64,000 nucleotides of DNA from Oopsacas minuta (Eukaryota > Porifera > Hexactinellida > Lyssacinosida > Leucopsacidae). Position 1 is the stretch's first letter, and each line of letters starts with the position of its first letter. Both the position numbers and the translations under genes were made by a program. Shown here one piece after another: positions 9,770 to 18,876 of the stretch. Location of the stretch: contig JAKMXF010000354.1 in NCBI GenBank assembly GCA_024704765.1, positions 620,690 to 684,689 of the forward strand, in the 5' to 3' direction. Under the pieces are notes generated by a model, which ran no database searches, was not told the origin of the DNA, and saw only the letters and a program-made list of their open reading frames with translations.

Positions 9770-10143
9770 ATTACTGTTTTAATTAATTATGATACAATTT
9801 TTTATTTTGTCTGTCTACGTGTTTGGGAAAGTGGTTACTTACGATAGATTAGCTTTTATCAAGAGTAATACTTTAGTTTCAATTCTTGTTAAAATAATGT
9901 GCTTTCATAATATTTTGAATTTTGATCACAAACTATTTATTCGTTATTACATAATGCATTTTGTTTCTTTTCCATAGGGATGTTCTTATTTAAATGAGTA
10001 GAGGGTGGAATCCTAGACATAGCTATGATACTAGGAAGTATGCGCACATAATGAAACATATACGAATTGAATATCACAACACAAATTAGGTCATTTTATA
10101 AGGTAGGGTATTCAAATTTTATGATTTAAGGTTGTGAAATAGA
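9770..10143. other. Intergenic, about 370 bp, nothing recognised
   Basis: AT-rich spacer between METTL23 and USP22. One 62-codon frame (9789-9977) has a Phe/Ile/Val-rich translation without family features and is not called. GTGAAATAG precedes the USP22 start by one base. Confidence 0.45.
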
Positions 10144-11583
10144 ATGTGTCAACATTTCGACAGTGATAACAAAGACATGCTTCATAACTACAAAATAGTT
10201 TATGAGTGCCTTGTAGAAAAGATCCATCCCTCCTGTCTCACACAGGAAGGCAGACGAATGATAGCACTAATGTGTATATGTCGAACTTGTAAGAAAGATG
10301 GGCCTACCATGCATGCCTGTCTGTCGTGTGTGTATCTAGCTTGTCACAACTGTACTGTTAACTGCAGTCACATTGTGGAGCATCTGCGTAAGAATCAGCA
10401 TCATTTCGCTGTTGAGCTTACCCAAGGAGAGCTATACTGTAACATATGTGAGGATTACATATACTCGAGTAGTTTCGATACTAAAGTATATCGTATTCTA
10501 GACAGATCTAAATTGAGACCTTGTAGACGTAAGCGGAACATCGGACTTGACTCATGGGAGCCTGACGTCAGAGATATAAAACTTCTACTTTTGAATACAA
10601 AGCAGATTAAGCTTGAGGCATCGAGCCTGTATGGACTACGTGGATTGTGTAACATGGGAAATACCTGTTTCATGAATAGTGTGTTACAAGCTATGATACA
10701 TACTCCTGTGTTAAGAGACTTCTTCCTTGCAGAACAACACATGTGTGTGACATATGCTGATTCTGAACACTGTGTTGTATGTGAAATGCGTAGTTTAGTG
10801 CAGGAATTTCATAATGGAAAACACTCTGCATTCGTTCCTTGCAAACTCCTGCAGTTAATTTGGACACATGCACACCATATGGCTGGGTATGAGCAACAAG
10901 ATGCTCATGAGTTCTTCATTGCTACATTAGATGTATTACATAGACATTTAGGTGGAAAGACTCCTACTGCTAACAGTCCACAATATTGTCAATGTGTAAT
11001 TGACACTGTATTTGCTGGGAAACTACAATCCGATTTAGGATGCGAGAAATGTAAACACACCTCCACAACTATTGACCCGTTTAGAGACATCTCTCTTGAT
11101 CTAGGGGCTGTAGCTGCTAAGCTAGTATCCTCTGGGAATTGTAGTAGTACACTAGATGAGTGTCTTAAGAGATTTACGAAAGCAGAAGATTTAGACTCAA
11201 GATGTAGTAAGTGTAAAGAAGGACAATTAATGAAAAAGCTAACTATTAAGAAGCTACCCATTGTTATGTGTTTTCATTTGAAAAGATTTGAACACAGTTT
11301 ACACACAAAGAAGATAAGTCAGTATGTCAAATTCCCAGAAGAATTAGATATATCTCCCTTCCTTGCACATAAATCTGACCGCTTGGAGAATTTATACTCG
11401 CTATTCGCAGTAGTTAACCATTCAGGCTGTGTACAGTCCGGTCACTATACATGTCATATAAGAATGTTCAAGGACTGGTTCCACTGTGATGACGCTGTAA
11501 TTTCACAAGTCTCTCTCTCTAGTGTTATGGAGAGTGAAGCTTATCTTCTCTTCTATCATCAAAATATCGTCAAATATTCTTGA
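10144..11583 (+). CDS. USP22: USP22-type deubiquitinase (SAGA complex)
   Basis: Orthologue of USP22/Ubp8, the SAGA deubiquitinase that removes ubiquitin from histone H2B (and H2A). The 479-residue product has an N-terminal ZnF-UBP domain (about residues 30-115; CICRTC, CLSC, CHNC, HLRKNQHH, CNICEDYIY). A USP domain follows from about 163 (GLRGLCNMGNTCFMN) with catalytic Cys175. Other landmarks are AGYEQQDAHEF, the zinc-ribbon pairs C-x2-C near 302 and 355, LPIVMCFHLKRFEHS, and the histidine box SGHYTCHIR with FHCDDA. Alignment with human USP22 runs end to end, so the gene looks complete and active. Single exon. Confidence 0.95.
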   Translation: MCQHFDSDNKDMLHNYKIVYECLVEKIHPSCLTQEGRRMIALMCICRTCKKDGPTMHACLSCVYLACHNCTVNCSHIVEHLRKNQHHFAVELTQGELYCNICEDYIYSSSFDTKVYRILDRSKLRPCRRKRNIGLDSWEPDVRDIKLLLLNTKQIKLEASSLYGLRGLCNMGNTCFMNSVLQAMIHTPVLRDFFLAEQHMCVTYADSEHCVVCEMRSLVQEFHNGKHSAFVPCKLLQLIWTHAHHMAGYEQQDAHEFFIATLDVLHRHLGGKTPTANSPQYCQCVIDTVFAGKLQSDLGCEKCKHTSTTIDPFRDISLDLGAVAAKLVSSGNCSSTLDECLKRFTKAEDLDSRCSKCKEGQLMKKLTIKKLPIVMCFHLKRFEHSLHTKKISQYVKFPEELDISPFLAHKSDRLENLYSLFAVVNHSGCVQSGHYTCHIRMFKDWFHCDDAVISQVSLSSVMESEAYLLFYHQNIVKYS

Positions 11584-11812
11584 ATATCAATGTTAATTGA
11601 TTTTCACAGATCAGAGAAATCAAAGATATTTTATATGGGTTTAGGCCAGTGAAGTGATTGGAGGATAGAGAAAGTTTCAATTCACGAGAACAATCCAGAT
11701 TCCGCGTTGTATCTTTCTTGTTATTATTTACTATATAATTTATAATTATACACATTCTTAGTAATTTTGATTAATTCAGGTTAGCCCATGGAATTATAAA
11801 TATTTGAAATCT

Positions 11813-11918
11813 TTAACCGAATAATTTCGGAAAAAATGTGTAATTTTATGACGTAAAAAAGGTGCTAAAATCTCGATTTGGGTGCGGGATTTGGTTGAAA
11901 CGAAGTGGTAAATTTTAG
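11813..11918 (+). repeat. Dispersed MITE-like repeat, copy A
   Basis: About 105 bp that matches, in opposite orientation, the core of 15908-16011. Shared blocks include TTAACCGAATA, ATTTTATGACGT, GGTGCTAAAATCTCGATT, GGGTGCGGGA and GAAGTGGTAAA. It lies in the 380-bp USP22-NDUFA12 spacer, 45 bp before the NDUFA12 ATG. The distal end beyond 11918 looks shortened relative to copy B. Confidence 0.75.
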
Positions 11919-11963
11919 TGCCTCTGTCTGTAATATTATTTTACAATTATATGGACAGTTAGT

Positions 11964-12353
11964 ATGTTCTCTTGGTGGCGTACAATGCAGGAATCAGGAG
12001 GACTTTGGAACTCAATAAAGATAATTTATAGACGATCCGATCTGAGAGTAGGTACTTTGGTAGGAGAAGACGCGAATGGTAACAAATACTATGAAAACTT
12101 ACGCTATCAATTCGGGAGACATAGGTTTGTTGATTATAAACTGAAAGAATTCGACGCATCACAGGTTCCTCCTGAGTGGCACGGATGGCTCCATTATATG
12201 ACTGATAACCCTCCCACTAAAGTACCCCCCGTACCGAGAAAATTTCACGCAGAACACCAAGCAAACTGGACTGGTACAACCAAGGATTATGTCCCTTATA
12301 GCACTACAAGACCTAGAATACAGTCTTGGATTCCTCCTACTAATAAGCAATGA
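11964..12353 (+). CDS. NDUFA12: NADH dehydrogenase (complex I) accessory subunit NDUFA12
   Basis: Orthologue of NDUFA12/B17.2, a matrix-side accessory subunit of mitochondrial complex I. The 129-residue product carries the family core: VGTLVGEDANGNKYYEN (about 30-46), RHRFVDY, the hallmark PPEWHGWLHYMTDNPP (about 69-84), then a C-terminal tail rich in Pro, Tyr and Thr (TTKDYVPYSTTRPRIQSW). The length is slightly under the 145 residues of the human subunit. Like the family it has no obvious cleavable presequence. Single exon. Confidence 0.95.
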   Translation: MFSWWRTMQESGGLWNSIKIIYRRSDLRVGTLVGEDANGNKYYENLRYQFGRHRFVDYKLKEFDASQVPPEWHGWLHYMTDNPPTKVPPVPRKFHAEHQANWTGTTKDYVPYSTTRPRIQSWIPPTNKQ

Positions 12354-12456
12354 GTAATTTATATTAGTTGGTAATTATAAATACTGTAGTTATCCTTATA
12401 ATTCAATTGAACATTATACGTACAGTATTTTGAACTGTTATTTTAGCAGATTACAG

Positions 12457-13554
12457 ATGTCTTATAACCAAATAGTATGTTTGGGTGATCTAGAGAAACA
12501 TGCATCTCGTGTTCTTCCTAAAATGGCCTGGGATTACTACAGCTCAGGTGCAAATGGTGAAGTAACATTAACTGAGAATACCAATGCATTCCAAACGTAC
12601 CAAATATATCCTCATATACTACGCAGTGTTGGTACCCCCTCTCTTTTCACCTCTGTACAAGGTCATTCTATATCAATGCCTATATGTATTGCTCCTACTG
12701 CTTTTCATTGTATGGCACATCCTCAGGGAGAGAAGGCTACAGCTCGAGCTGCCGCATCAGCTGGTATTTGTATGTGTCTCAGTACTTTGAGTAATACTGC
12801 ATTAGAAGATGTAGCAGCTATTGGGAATGGATTAAGATGGTTCCAATTGTACATTCATACGGATAGACAAGCAACCTTGCAATTAGTTAGGAGAGCGGAG
12901 AAGTGTGGGTATAAGGCTATTGCTCTAACGGTAGACGCTCCTCTGTTAGGAAATAGATATGCTGATGAGAAGAATGATTTCTCTATCCCATCCCACTTGA
13001 AATGTCCTCATCTAGTAAATTTAGACAAAATTAAAGTTAAAACAGGCTCTAAGTTGAGTATGTACTTTGCTACTCTTCTCGAGAACAATTCCAGTTGGGA
13101 AGTAGTGCATTGGCTCAAATCTATAACTTCTCTACCCATAATAATCAAAGGCATCCACAGAGGTGAAGATGCCTTACTTGCTGTAGAGCATGGAGCTGAT
13201 GGGATATGGGTGTCTAACCATGGTGCACGACAACTTGACTCTGTACCAGCTAGTATAGATATGCTATATGAAATAGTACAGTATGTTGATCCTGATAAAG
13301 TAGAGATTTATTTTGATGGAGGAGTGCGATATGGTACTGACGTGTTGATTGCTCTAGCTCTGGGCGCCAGATCCGTGTTTGTGGGACGGCCTGCAATCTG
13401 GGGGCTGTCCTATGGAGGAGAAGAAGGTGTAACCTTAATGCTGGAGTTGTTGAGAAAGGAGTTGATACTAGCACTCACTTTATCTGGATGTAAGGATGTA
13501 CATTCTTTACCTAAAGGAATTGTTAAACGGAAATCTTATTTATCTAAACTATAG
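12457..13554 (+). CDS. HAO1: Peroxisomal FMN-dependent 2-hydroxyacid (glycolate) oxidase
   Basis: FMN-dependent alpha-hydroxyacid oxidase, which oxidises glycolate or longer 2-hydroxyacids to 2-oxoacids with O2, producing H2O2. The 365-residue TIM barrel has DYYSSGANGE (FMN/substrate Tyr region), PICIAPTAFHCMAHPQGE, WFQLYIH, ALTVDAPLLGNR, IIIKGI, the active-site block VSNHGARQLD with catalytic His, FDGGVRYGTDV and GARSVFVGRP. The C-terminus is SKL, a canonical type 1 peroxisomal signal. The loop between about 180 and 210 is shorter than in human HAO1. HAO1 versus HAO2 cannot be resolved. The frame opens at a TTG (12430), but the first ATG, 12457, fits the family start. Confidence 0.92.
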   Translation: MSYNQIVCLGDLEKHASRVLPKMAWDYYSSGANGEVTLTENTNAFQTYQIYPHILRSVGTPSLFTSVQGHSISMPICIAPTAFHCMAHPQGEKATARAAASAGICMCLSTLSNTALEDVAAIGNGLRWFQLYIHTDRQATLQLVRRAEKCGYKAIALTVDAPLLGNRYADEKNDFSIPSHLKCPHLVNLDKIKVKTGSKLSMYFATLLENNSSWEVVHWLKSITSLPIIIKGIHRGEDALLAVEHGADGIWVSNHGARQLDSVPASIDMLYEIVQYVDPDKVEIYFDGGVRYGTDVLIALALGARSVFVGRPAIWGLSYGGEEGVTLMLELLRKELILALTLSGCKDVHSLPKGIVKRKSYLSKL

Positions 13555-13668
13555 ATATTGAATTTTTATTAATTACCTTTTCCTTTCTTGTTATTCTATT
13601 ATTTTCAATGTTTTGATTGCTGCTTTGAGTATACATAGTAGACAATGAAATGAAAAATATTTAGAGAT

Positions 13669-15163
13669 ATGGCGAAGAGACATTGTGAGATCAAGATAGT
13701 TGGAGAGAGGAATACTCTAGAATCAATAGCAGGCTGGTTAAAGGGTACCCTATTTTTTGTAATTTGCTATTTCCCCAGTGCTATAGGTACAATATACTAC
13801 CTGTTGATATGGATGCCATTCATATTCATTCATCAACCAATACAACAGTTTTTCTCAGAACTATACATTAGTATGTGGTATCAATTAATTTCTGTAAGTT
13901 TTTATTTCAATTATTTATCAATTTTTTATTATACGCAAATATTACAATCTTTGTATTCTTCGATGTACAACTTTCAGATAATATTATGTGAGTTTGATTA
14001 TTTGCTATATTTGTTGTATATTTCAATATCTTATTTGTATTTGTAGCTATTTATGGCTGTAAGATTGTTATAACTGGAAATGCTACAAGATTCTCTGAGA
14101 AGAGTTTAATATTAATGAATCACAGAACTAGATTTGATTGGTTATTCCACTGGGCCCTAATGGATAAGCTAGGTTGTCAGAGTTATTCTAAAATTGTGTT
14201 AAAGAGTGGAATGAGGAAGTTACCTGGAGTTGGTATGTATGTACAGTATATTTCTGATAATATTGATACGTATAATTATTTACGTCACTGCATGTGCTAT
14301 TTAGGTGTTATGATGCAGATGTGTTGTTATATATATTTGAAGAGAAATTGGGATAGAGATAAGGCTTATGTTGAGCAGATCCTTTCGCACTACAGACAAT
14401 CTGGCAGGAAATACCAGATTCTGTTGTTCCCAGAGGGGACTAATCTCTCTCCAAACACTGTTGTAAGACATTATTCGCAGACAAATTATTAAACAATTCA
14501 AATCTTATATTTGACATTTTCAGGGTATTTCTAACAAATTCGCTGCAGCTAACAACCTAACAGAATACACATACACTCTACATCCTCGTTACACTGGATT
14601 TCTATTCTTTCTACAAAATCTATACAATCCTACTAATACACTGCCTAAAGATACACAACTGAATTCTGTGATAGATAGCACTGTAGGATATAAAGGGCAT
14701 TTCCTGGTAGATGAAAAGAGTCTTTTTTCAGTAAGTTTATTGCATTTCTATTTGTACTTTTTTATTACTTCATTGTCAATAATAGGGATATCTTCCTGAA
14801 GAAATCCACTTCCATATAAAGCAGTACAAAATGTCAGACATTCCATCCAGTGAGGAGGAGAGAGAGAAATGGCTGAGAGATTTGTGGAGAGAGAAAGAAG
14901 AGAGATTGAAGAAGTTTTATGAACAAGATTACTCTTTCGGTCCTGAAGTTAAGAATATACCTGAGAAGAGTTTATTCCTGAAATTACTGATACTAATATT
15001 TTGGACTTCTCCATTTCTCATAACATACTTACTCTGGTTACATTATCTTGAAATATTGCTGGCATTCTTACTACTTGTTCTAATATTTTACTACCTTCAG
15101 TACACATATGATGGATTGGAGAATTTGATAGCTATCAGATACTTCAAGCAGTTTGTAAGATGA
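13669..15163 (+). CDS. LCLAT1: LCLAT1-like lysophospholipid/lysocardiolipin acyltransferase, tandem copy A (6 exons)
   Basis: ER/mitochondria-associated acyltransferase that re-acylates lysocardiolipin or lysophosphatidylinositol. Exons: 13669-13893, a 10-nt microexon 13978-13987, 14047-14232, 14305-14462, 14524-14730 and 14786-15163. The phases close exactly to give 387 residues. It has the H-x4-D motif NHRTRFD, KLPGVG, the EGT motif FPEGTN, LHPR-x2-GF, and the LCLAT1 C-terminal part (EIHFHIKQY, WREKEERLKKFYEQ, then two membrane segments). Without the microexon the frame is lost before the catalytic exon. The neighbouring gene at 15299-16985 is its tandem paralogue with the same exon structure. 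Confidence 0.88.
13978..13987 (+). other. 10-nt microexon of LCLAT1 copy A
   Basis: CTTTCAG|ATAATATTAT|GTGAGT. It restores phase between exon 1 (ends phase 0 at 13893) and exon 3 (needs one leading base at 14047), giving ...WYQLIS-IIL-SIYGCKIVITG, which aligns with WLTLPVALLETMFGVKVIITG-type sequence of human LCLAT1. The paralogue uses an equivalent 10-nt exon. Confidence 0.75.
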
Positions 15164-15298
15164 AATAATTATGATCATTAGTAATTGCGATAGTTAATTA
15201 TAAATAATTAGTGGGAAACACATAATGTTCTATATCTAATTGACTAATTATTTGATTCTTACGAATAATATTTTGAAATCAATTGATATAGCTTTAAA

Positions 15299-16985
15299 AT
15301 GAAGAAACAGCATTGTGAAATTGTCTTCGTTGAAAAGATGTCGCTATTGAGTGTATTTCTCCGTCGTGTTCAAGTATACACAATTCTGACTATAATGGGC
15401 CTTACCACTAGTATAGGTTGCATATACTACCACTTTATATGGCTCCCAATTATATACATATATCAACCTCTACAGATATATGTTTGTGAAATGTTATTAG
15501 GAGGATGGTTACATTTTTGTACTGTAAGTTATGTTTGGTTCAAATCTCTATCTCAAGATTTATTTTCTTATTTTTTTTCTTCTTTAACAACAGATATTAT
15601 TTTGTAAGTTATTTTATTATAAATTCAATTTTTTCCTGAATAAGTTTCCTAAAATTAACTATTTCTTAGGCCTTATCAAAACAAAGTTCGTATTGACAGG
15701 CGATATCTCGAAGTTCCCCGATAGATCATTAGTTATAATGAATCATAGAACAATGCTTGACTGGATGTACTACTGGTGCCTCGTGGAAAAGATAGCCTGT
15801 CCGAGCTACTTGAAAATAGTCCTTAAGGATGATTTCAAAAACGTCCCAGGATTCGGTATATTTAACCGATTACGGCTGAAGTGTTACGTTCGTAACGAAA
15901 AGGAATACTAAATTTTACCACTTCGTGTTGACCAATTCCCGCACCCGAATCGAGATTTTAGCACCTTCTTGACGTCATAAAATCACACATTTTCCCGCTG
16001 TATTCGGTTAATATTCATAATTTCATTATTTACAACGTTTACACTTAATATCTGAATCGCTAATTCGCTCCCAATAACGTATTTATTGTAGGTTGGGCAC
16101 CGCAGTTTGCTGCATTTATCTTTCTGAAGAGAGTTTGGGAAAAAGATAGGAAATATTTGAACAAAATGCTCTCATTCTACACACTCTCTAAGAAGCCGTA
16201 CCAGTTACTAATGTTCCCTGAGGGGACTAACTTACATCCTGTTACAGTTGTTAGTAGATAATTAATTCGTTGATATTCTGTTTGATTATATTTATAGAAG
16301 TTATCTGTTTCTTTAGCCTAGATCAAACAAGTTCGCAAATGCGAATAACCTCCCTGAATACGAATATTCGCTTCATCCTCGCAGCACAGGGTTCTTGTAC
16401 GTTTTAGACAAGCTGCATCCTAGCTCTGAACAGTCTCATATTGACCGTATTGTAGACATCACACTAGGATTCAAAGGGAATATTCCACTCTATCCTGGGG
16501 TCTTATTATCAGTGCGTAATTGTGATTAATATTGAATCTTATCATATAAATGATATAATACAAAATTAATGCATAATTTGCGTTATATCTATTAGGGGTA
16601 TCTTCCTGATGAAGTTCACTTCCATATAAAACAGTACAAAATGTCAGACATTCCATCCAGTGAGGAAGAGAGAGAGAAATGGCTGAGAGATTTGTGGAGA
16701 GAGAAAGAAGAGAGATTGAAAAAGTTTTATGAACAAGATTACTCTTTCGGTCCTGAAGTTAAGAATATACCTGAGAAGAGTTTATTCCTGAAATTACTGA
16801 TACTAATATTTTGGACTTCTCCATTTCTCATTACATACTTACTCTGGTTACATTATCCTCTCATATTGCTGGCGTTTTTACTACTTGTTCCAATGTTTTA
16901 CTACCTTCAGTACACATATGATGGATTGGAGAATTTGGTTGTTAACAGCTATCTAAAGCAGTTTCATAATAATTTTGAGATATGA
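15299..16985 (+). CDS. LCLAT1: LCLAT1-like acyltransferase, tandem copy B (6 exons)
   Basis: Tandem paralogue of the upstream acyltransferase, starting 136 bp after its stop. Exons: 15299-15523, a 10-nt microexon 15594-15603, 15670-15855, 16092-16249, 16317-16511 and 16596-16985. These also total 387 residues, with exons 1-4 the same lengths as in copy A. Motifs: NHRTMLD (H-x4-D), NVPGFG, FPEGTN and LHPRSTGF. Exon 4 uses a GTTAGT donor and exon 5 a GTGCGT donor. Intron 3 is 236 bp against 72 bp in copy A because it holds a MITE-like insertion (15862-16011). The last exon is almost identical to that of copy A, whereas exons 1-5 are clearly diverged. Confidence 0.87.
15594..15603 (+). other. 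10-nt microexon of LCLAT1 copy B
   Basis: TTAACAACAG|ATATTATTTT|GTAAGT. It joins exon 1 (phase 0 at 15523) to exon 3 (needs one leading base at 15670). The encoded junction reads HFCT-ILF-CLIKTKFVLTG, collinear with copy A and with human LCLAT1. Confidence 0.75.
15862..16011 (-). repeat. Dispersed MITE-like repeat, copy B, in LCLAT1-B intron 3
   Basis: About 150 bp bounded by imperfect terminal inverted repeats: TTAACCGATTACGG at the left, and TTAACCGAATACAG read on the opposite strand at the right. The inner core (15908-16011) matches copy A at 11813-11918 in reverse orientation. The insertion accounts for most of the extra length of this intron. No transposase is present. Confidence 0.7.
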
Positions 16986-17332
16986 GAAGTTTAATTAGGC
17001 TATTTTCTTTGATTCTATGGTGAGATTAATCTATTTATATTTACACAGCTTTCCCGCATGCGTAGTCTTCTACTTGTATTTTTAATAACTTTAATAAACT
17101 TATCGACACACATACTAGTACGTGTATGTTACGGAGGTTGTTGAGCCTTATATTCTTTTAATATGTAAAACTGTTGTGTACGTATATTTCTGTGTTGTGT
17201 TATTTCGTATTACCGAATATCTAGCTACAACCCTGTATGCACTTAAATAAGTGATAGTATGCCATGGCCGTGGTAAAGCTCTATAGTCCTAGATAATGTT
17301 ACTTGAAGCCTCAGACTTGGTTTTAGCAGTTA
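16986..17332. other. Intergenic, about 350 bp, nothing recognised
   Basis: Spacer between LCLAT1-B and DNAJC28. No supported exon, RNA or repeat. The T-rich end GGTTTTAG|CAGTTA precedes the DNAJC28 ATG by six bases. Confidence 0.45.
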
Positions 17333-18373
17333 ATGTTACTATCCAGATATCCATGGTTGCATATCTTCACATATACTACATCTTATCGATACACTCGCAC
17401 AACCTGGAATTATTGTTACATTCCTAATGCCAGGATACATCGTTTATCAACTGGTTGGAGCATAAGTAAGAATTTGAACGAGTACAAGAAATGTTTAGAG
17501 CATCTACAGATTAGTGAAGGTTGTAGTTTAGAGGAAGCTAAGAGTGCTTACATTAAGTTTGCTAGAATATTCCATCCTGATTCGAAAGGTTCACGAGCAG
17601 ATTCAAAAAGATTTTCAGACATAAGAAATGCCTATTTAACTGTACTCAATTATAAACAGAATCAAAACGAATGGACAAACTCCCTCAAAGAAGAGGATTG
17701 GAATCCTGAATTCATTATAGATCATATTGTACCTCAACATCGACAGTATCTTGAGCTAGATGGAGTAGGGGGTCGTACTCTTAGTCAGAGACATAAATCC
17801 TTTCAGGAACAAAAGTTCTCTAAAGCTTTAGACTCAGTATATGAGCACCGTAAGAATGCTTCTTTGAAGAATGAAGATGAAACTACTGTGGGGTTTCATG
17901 ATCCGAGCGCTAAGAGAAAACTAGAGTATCAGAAACGACATAGAAGTTCTCAGACCTTAGTTCAACTTGCTGACGACCTAATCAGTCAGGCTATCAAGCG
18001 AGGAGAATTTGATAATTTGAAAGGAATAGGAAAACCATTGAAGCATTCGACACAGAATCCGTATGTAGATACACACACTAAATACTTAAATCAATTTCTA
18101 ATTAATTCAGGGCATACACTTGATTGGATTTCTCAAGAAAAAGAGATTAGAGAAGCTTATGCACTTATGAAAAAGGAATTAATTATGCTCCTAAAGAAAC
18201 ATAAAGGGAGATTGTCAGACGGTAATACTTTATTGATTCCATTTAAGGAACGTTTGAAAATCATAAATAAAATGATAGATGATTATAACCTGCAGGTACC
18301 TGTGTTGTCAATGCAGAAATTCCATTGTGATTTCCATAAAATTTACGAACAAGTATTGATAGAAGTTGTATAA
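17333..18373 (+). CDS. DNAJC28: DNAJC28-like J-domain protein with DUF1992
   Basis: The 346-residue product combines a J-domain (about residues 45-110; FARIFHPDSKGS contains the HPD tripeptide that stimulates Hsp70 ATPase) with a C-terminal DUF1992 domain (about 205-275; LADDLISQAIKRGEFDNL followed by KGIGKPL). This pairing is specific to DNAJC28. The first 45 residues are rich in Arg, Tyr, Thr and Ser with almost no acids, consistent with a mitochondrial presequence. DNAJC28 has been linked to Golgi and mitochondrial functions, so location is uncertain. Length is close to the human protein (388). Single exon. Confidence 0.9.
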   Translation: MLLSRYPWLHIFTYTTSYRYTRTTWNYCYIPNARIHRLSTGWSISKNLNEYKKCLEHLQISEGCSLEEAKSAYIKFARIFHPDSKGSRADSKRFSDIRNAYLTVLNYKQNQNEWTNSLKEEDWNPEFIIDHIVPQHRQYLELDGVGGRTLSQRHKSFQEQKFSKALDSVYEHRKNASLKNEDETTVGFHDPSAKRKLEYQKRHRSSQTLVQLADDLISQAIKRGEFDNLKGIGKPLKHSTQNPYVDTHTKYLNQFLINSGHTLDWISQEKEIREAYALMKKELIMLLKKHKGRLSDGNTLLIPFKERLKIINKMIDDYNLQVPVLSMQKFHCDFHKIYEQVLIEVV

Positions 18374-18876
18374 TATATAATATATAGTGTGTTCTTGTGT
18401 GGCATGAAAGACACACTAAATTGATCTTGTGGGATACAATATTCTCTTGTCCATTATTCCATGCTGTAGCATTTATTTTATGTCATCAATGGTTGTATGA
18501 TGTTTTTTGTAAATTATTACCTATTTTAAGATGGGTTTCCATAATTTGGTAAATGCGTAAGTGTGTATAGATGGGCATTCTTTCTAATTAGTTACTATAC
18601 TCTATTACTGTTTCAGAGTGTAGCCTTTCATTTATCGCTATTGACATTCGAGTAGAAAGGCTGAAAGCCTGGCGATAAATATTCACGAATTTTCAGGTCC
18701 ACCCAAATAACTAAATTAACGCATACGTATTAACATCAAGAGCATATTTATAACTATGATACCTCAAACGTCTGAAGTAGCTGATGTTCTACAAAATATT
18801 TGCATGGAGAAGTAATATGTTACTTATCATATTTACCATTTAGTTATCATTTCAGTTTAGCTCTAATATTATTCTA
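18374..18876. other. Intergenic, about 500 bp, with interleaved inverted repeats
   Basis: Spacer upstream of the SAM-RA-PH-SH2 gene. At 18622-18680 two complementary pairs are interleaved in A-B-A'-B' order: AGCCTTTC (18622) with GAAAGGCT (18655), and ATTTATCGC (18630) with GCGATAAAT (18672). That order would give a pseudoknot in RNA. TCATTTCAG|TTTAG lies about 20 nt before the next ATG. Confidence 0.45.
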
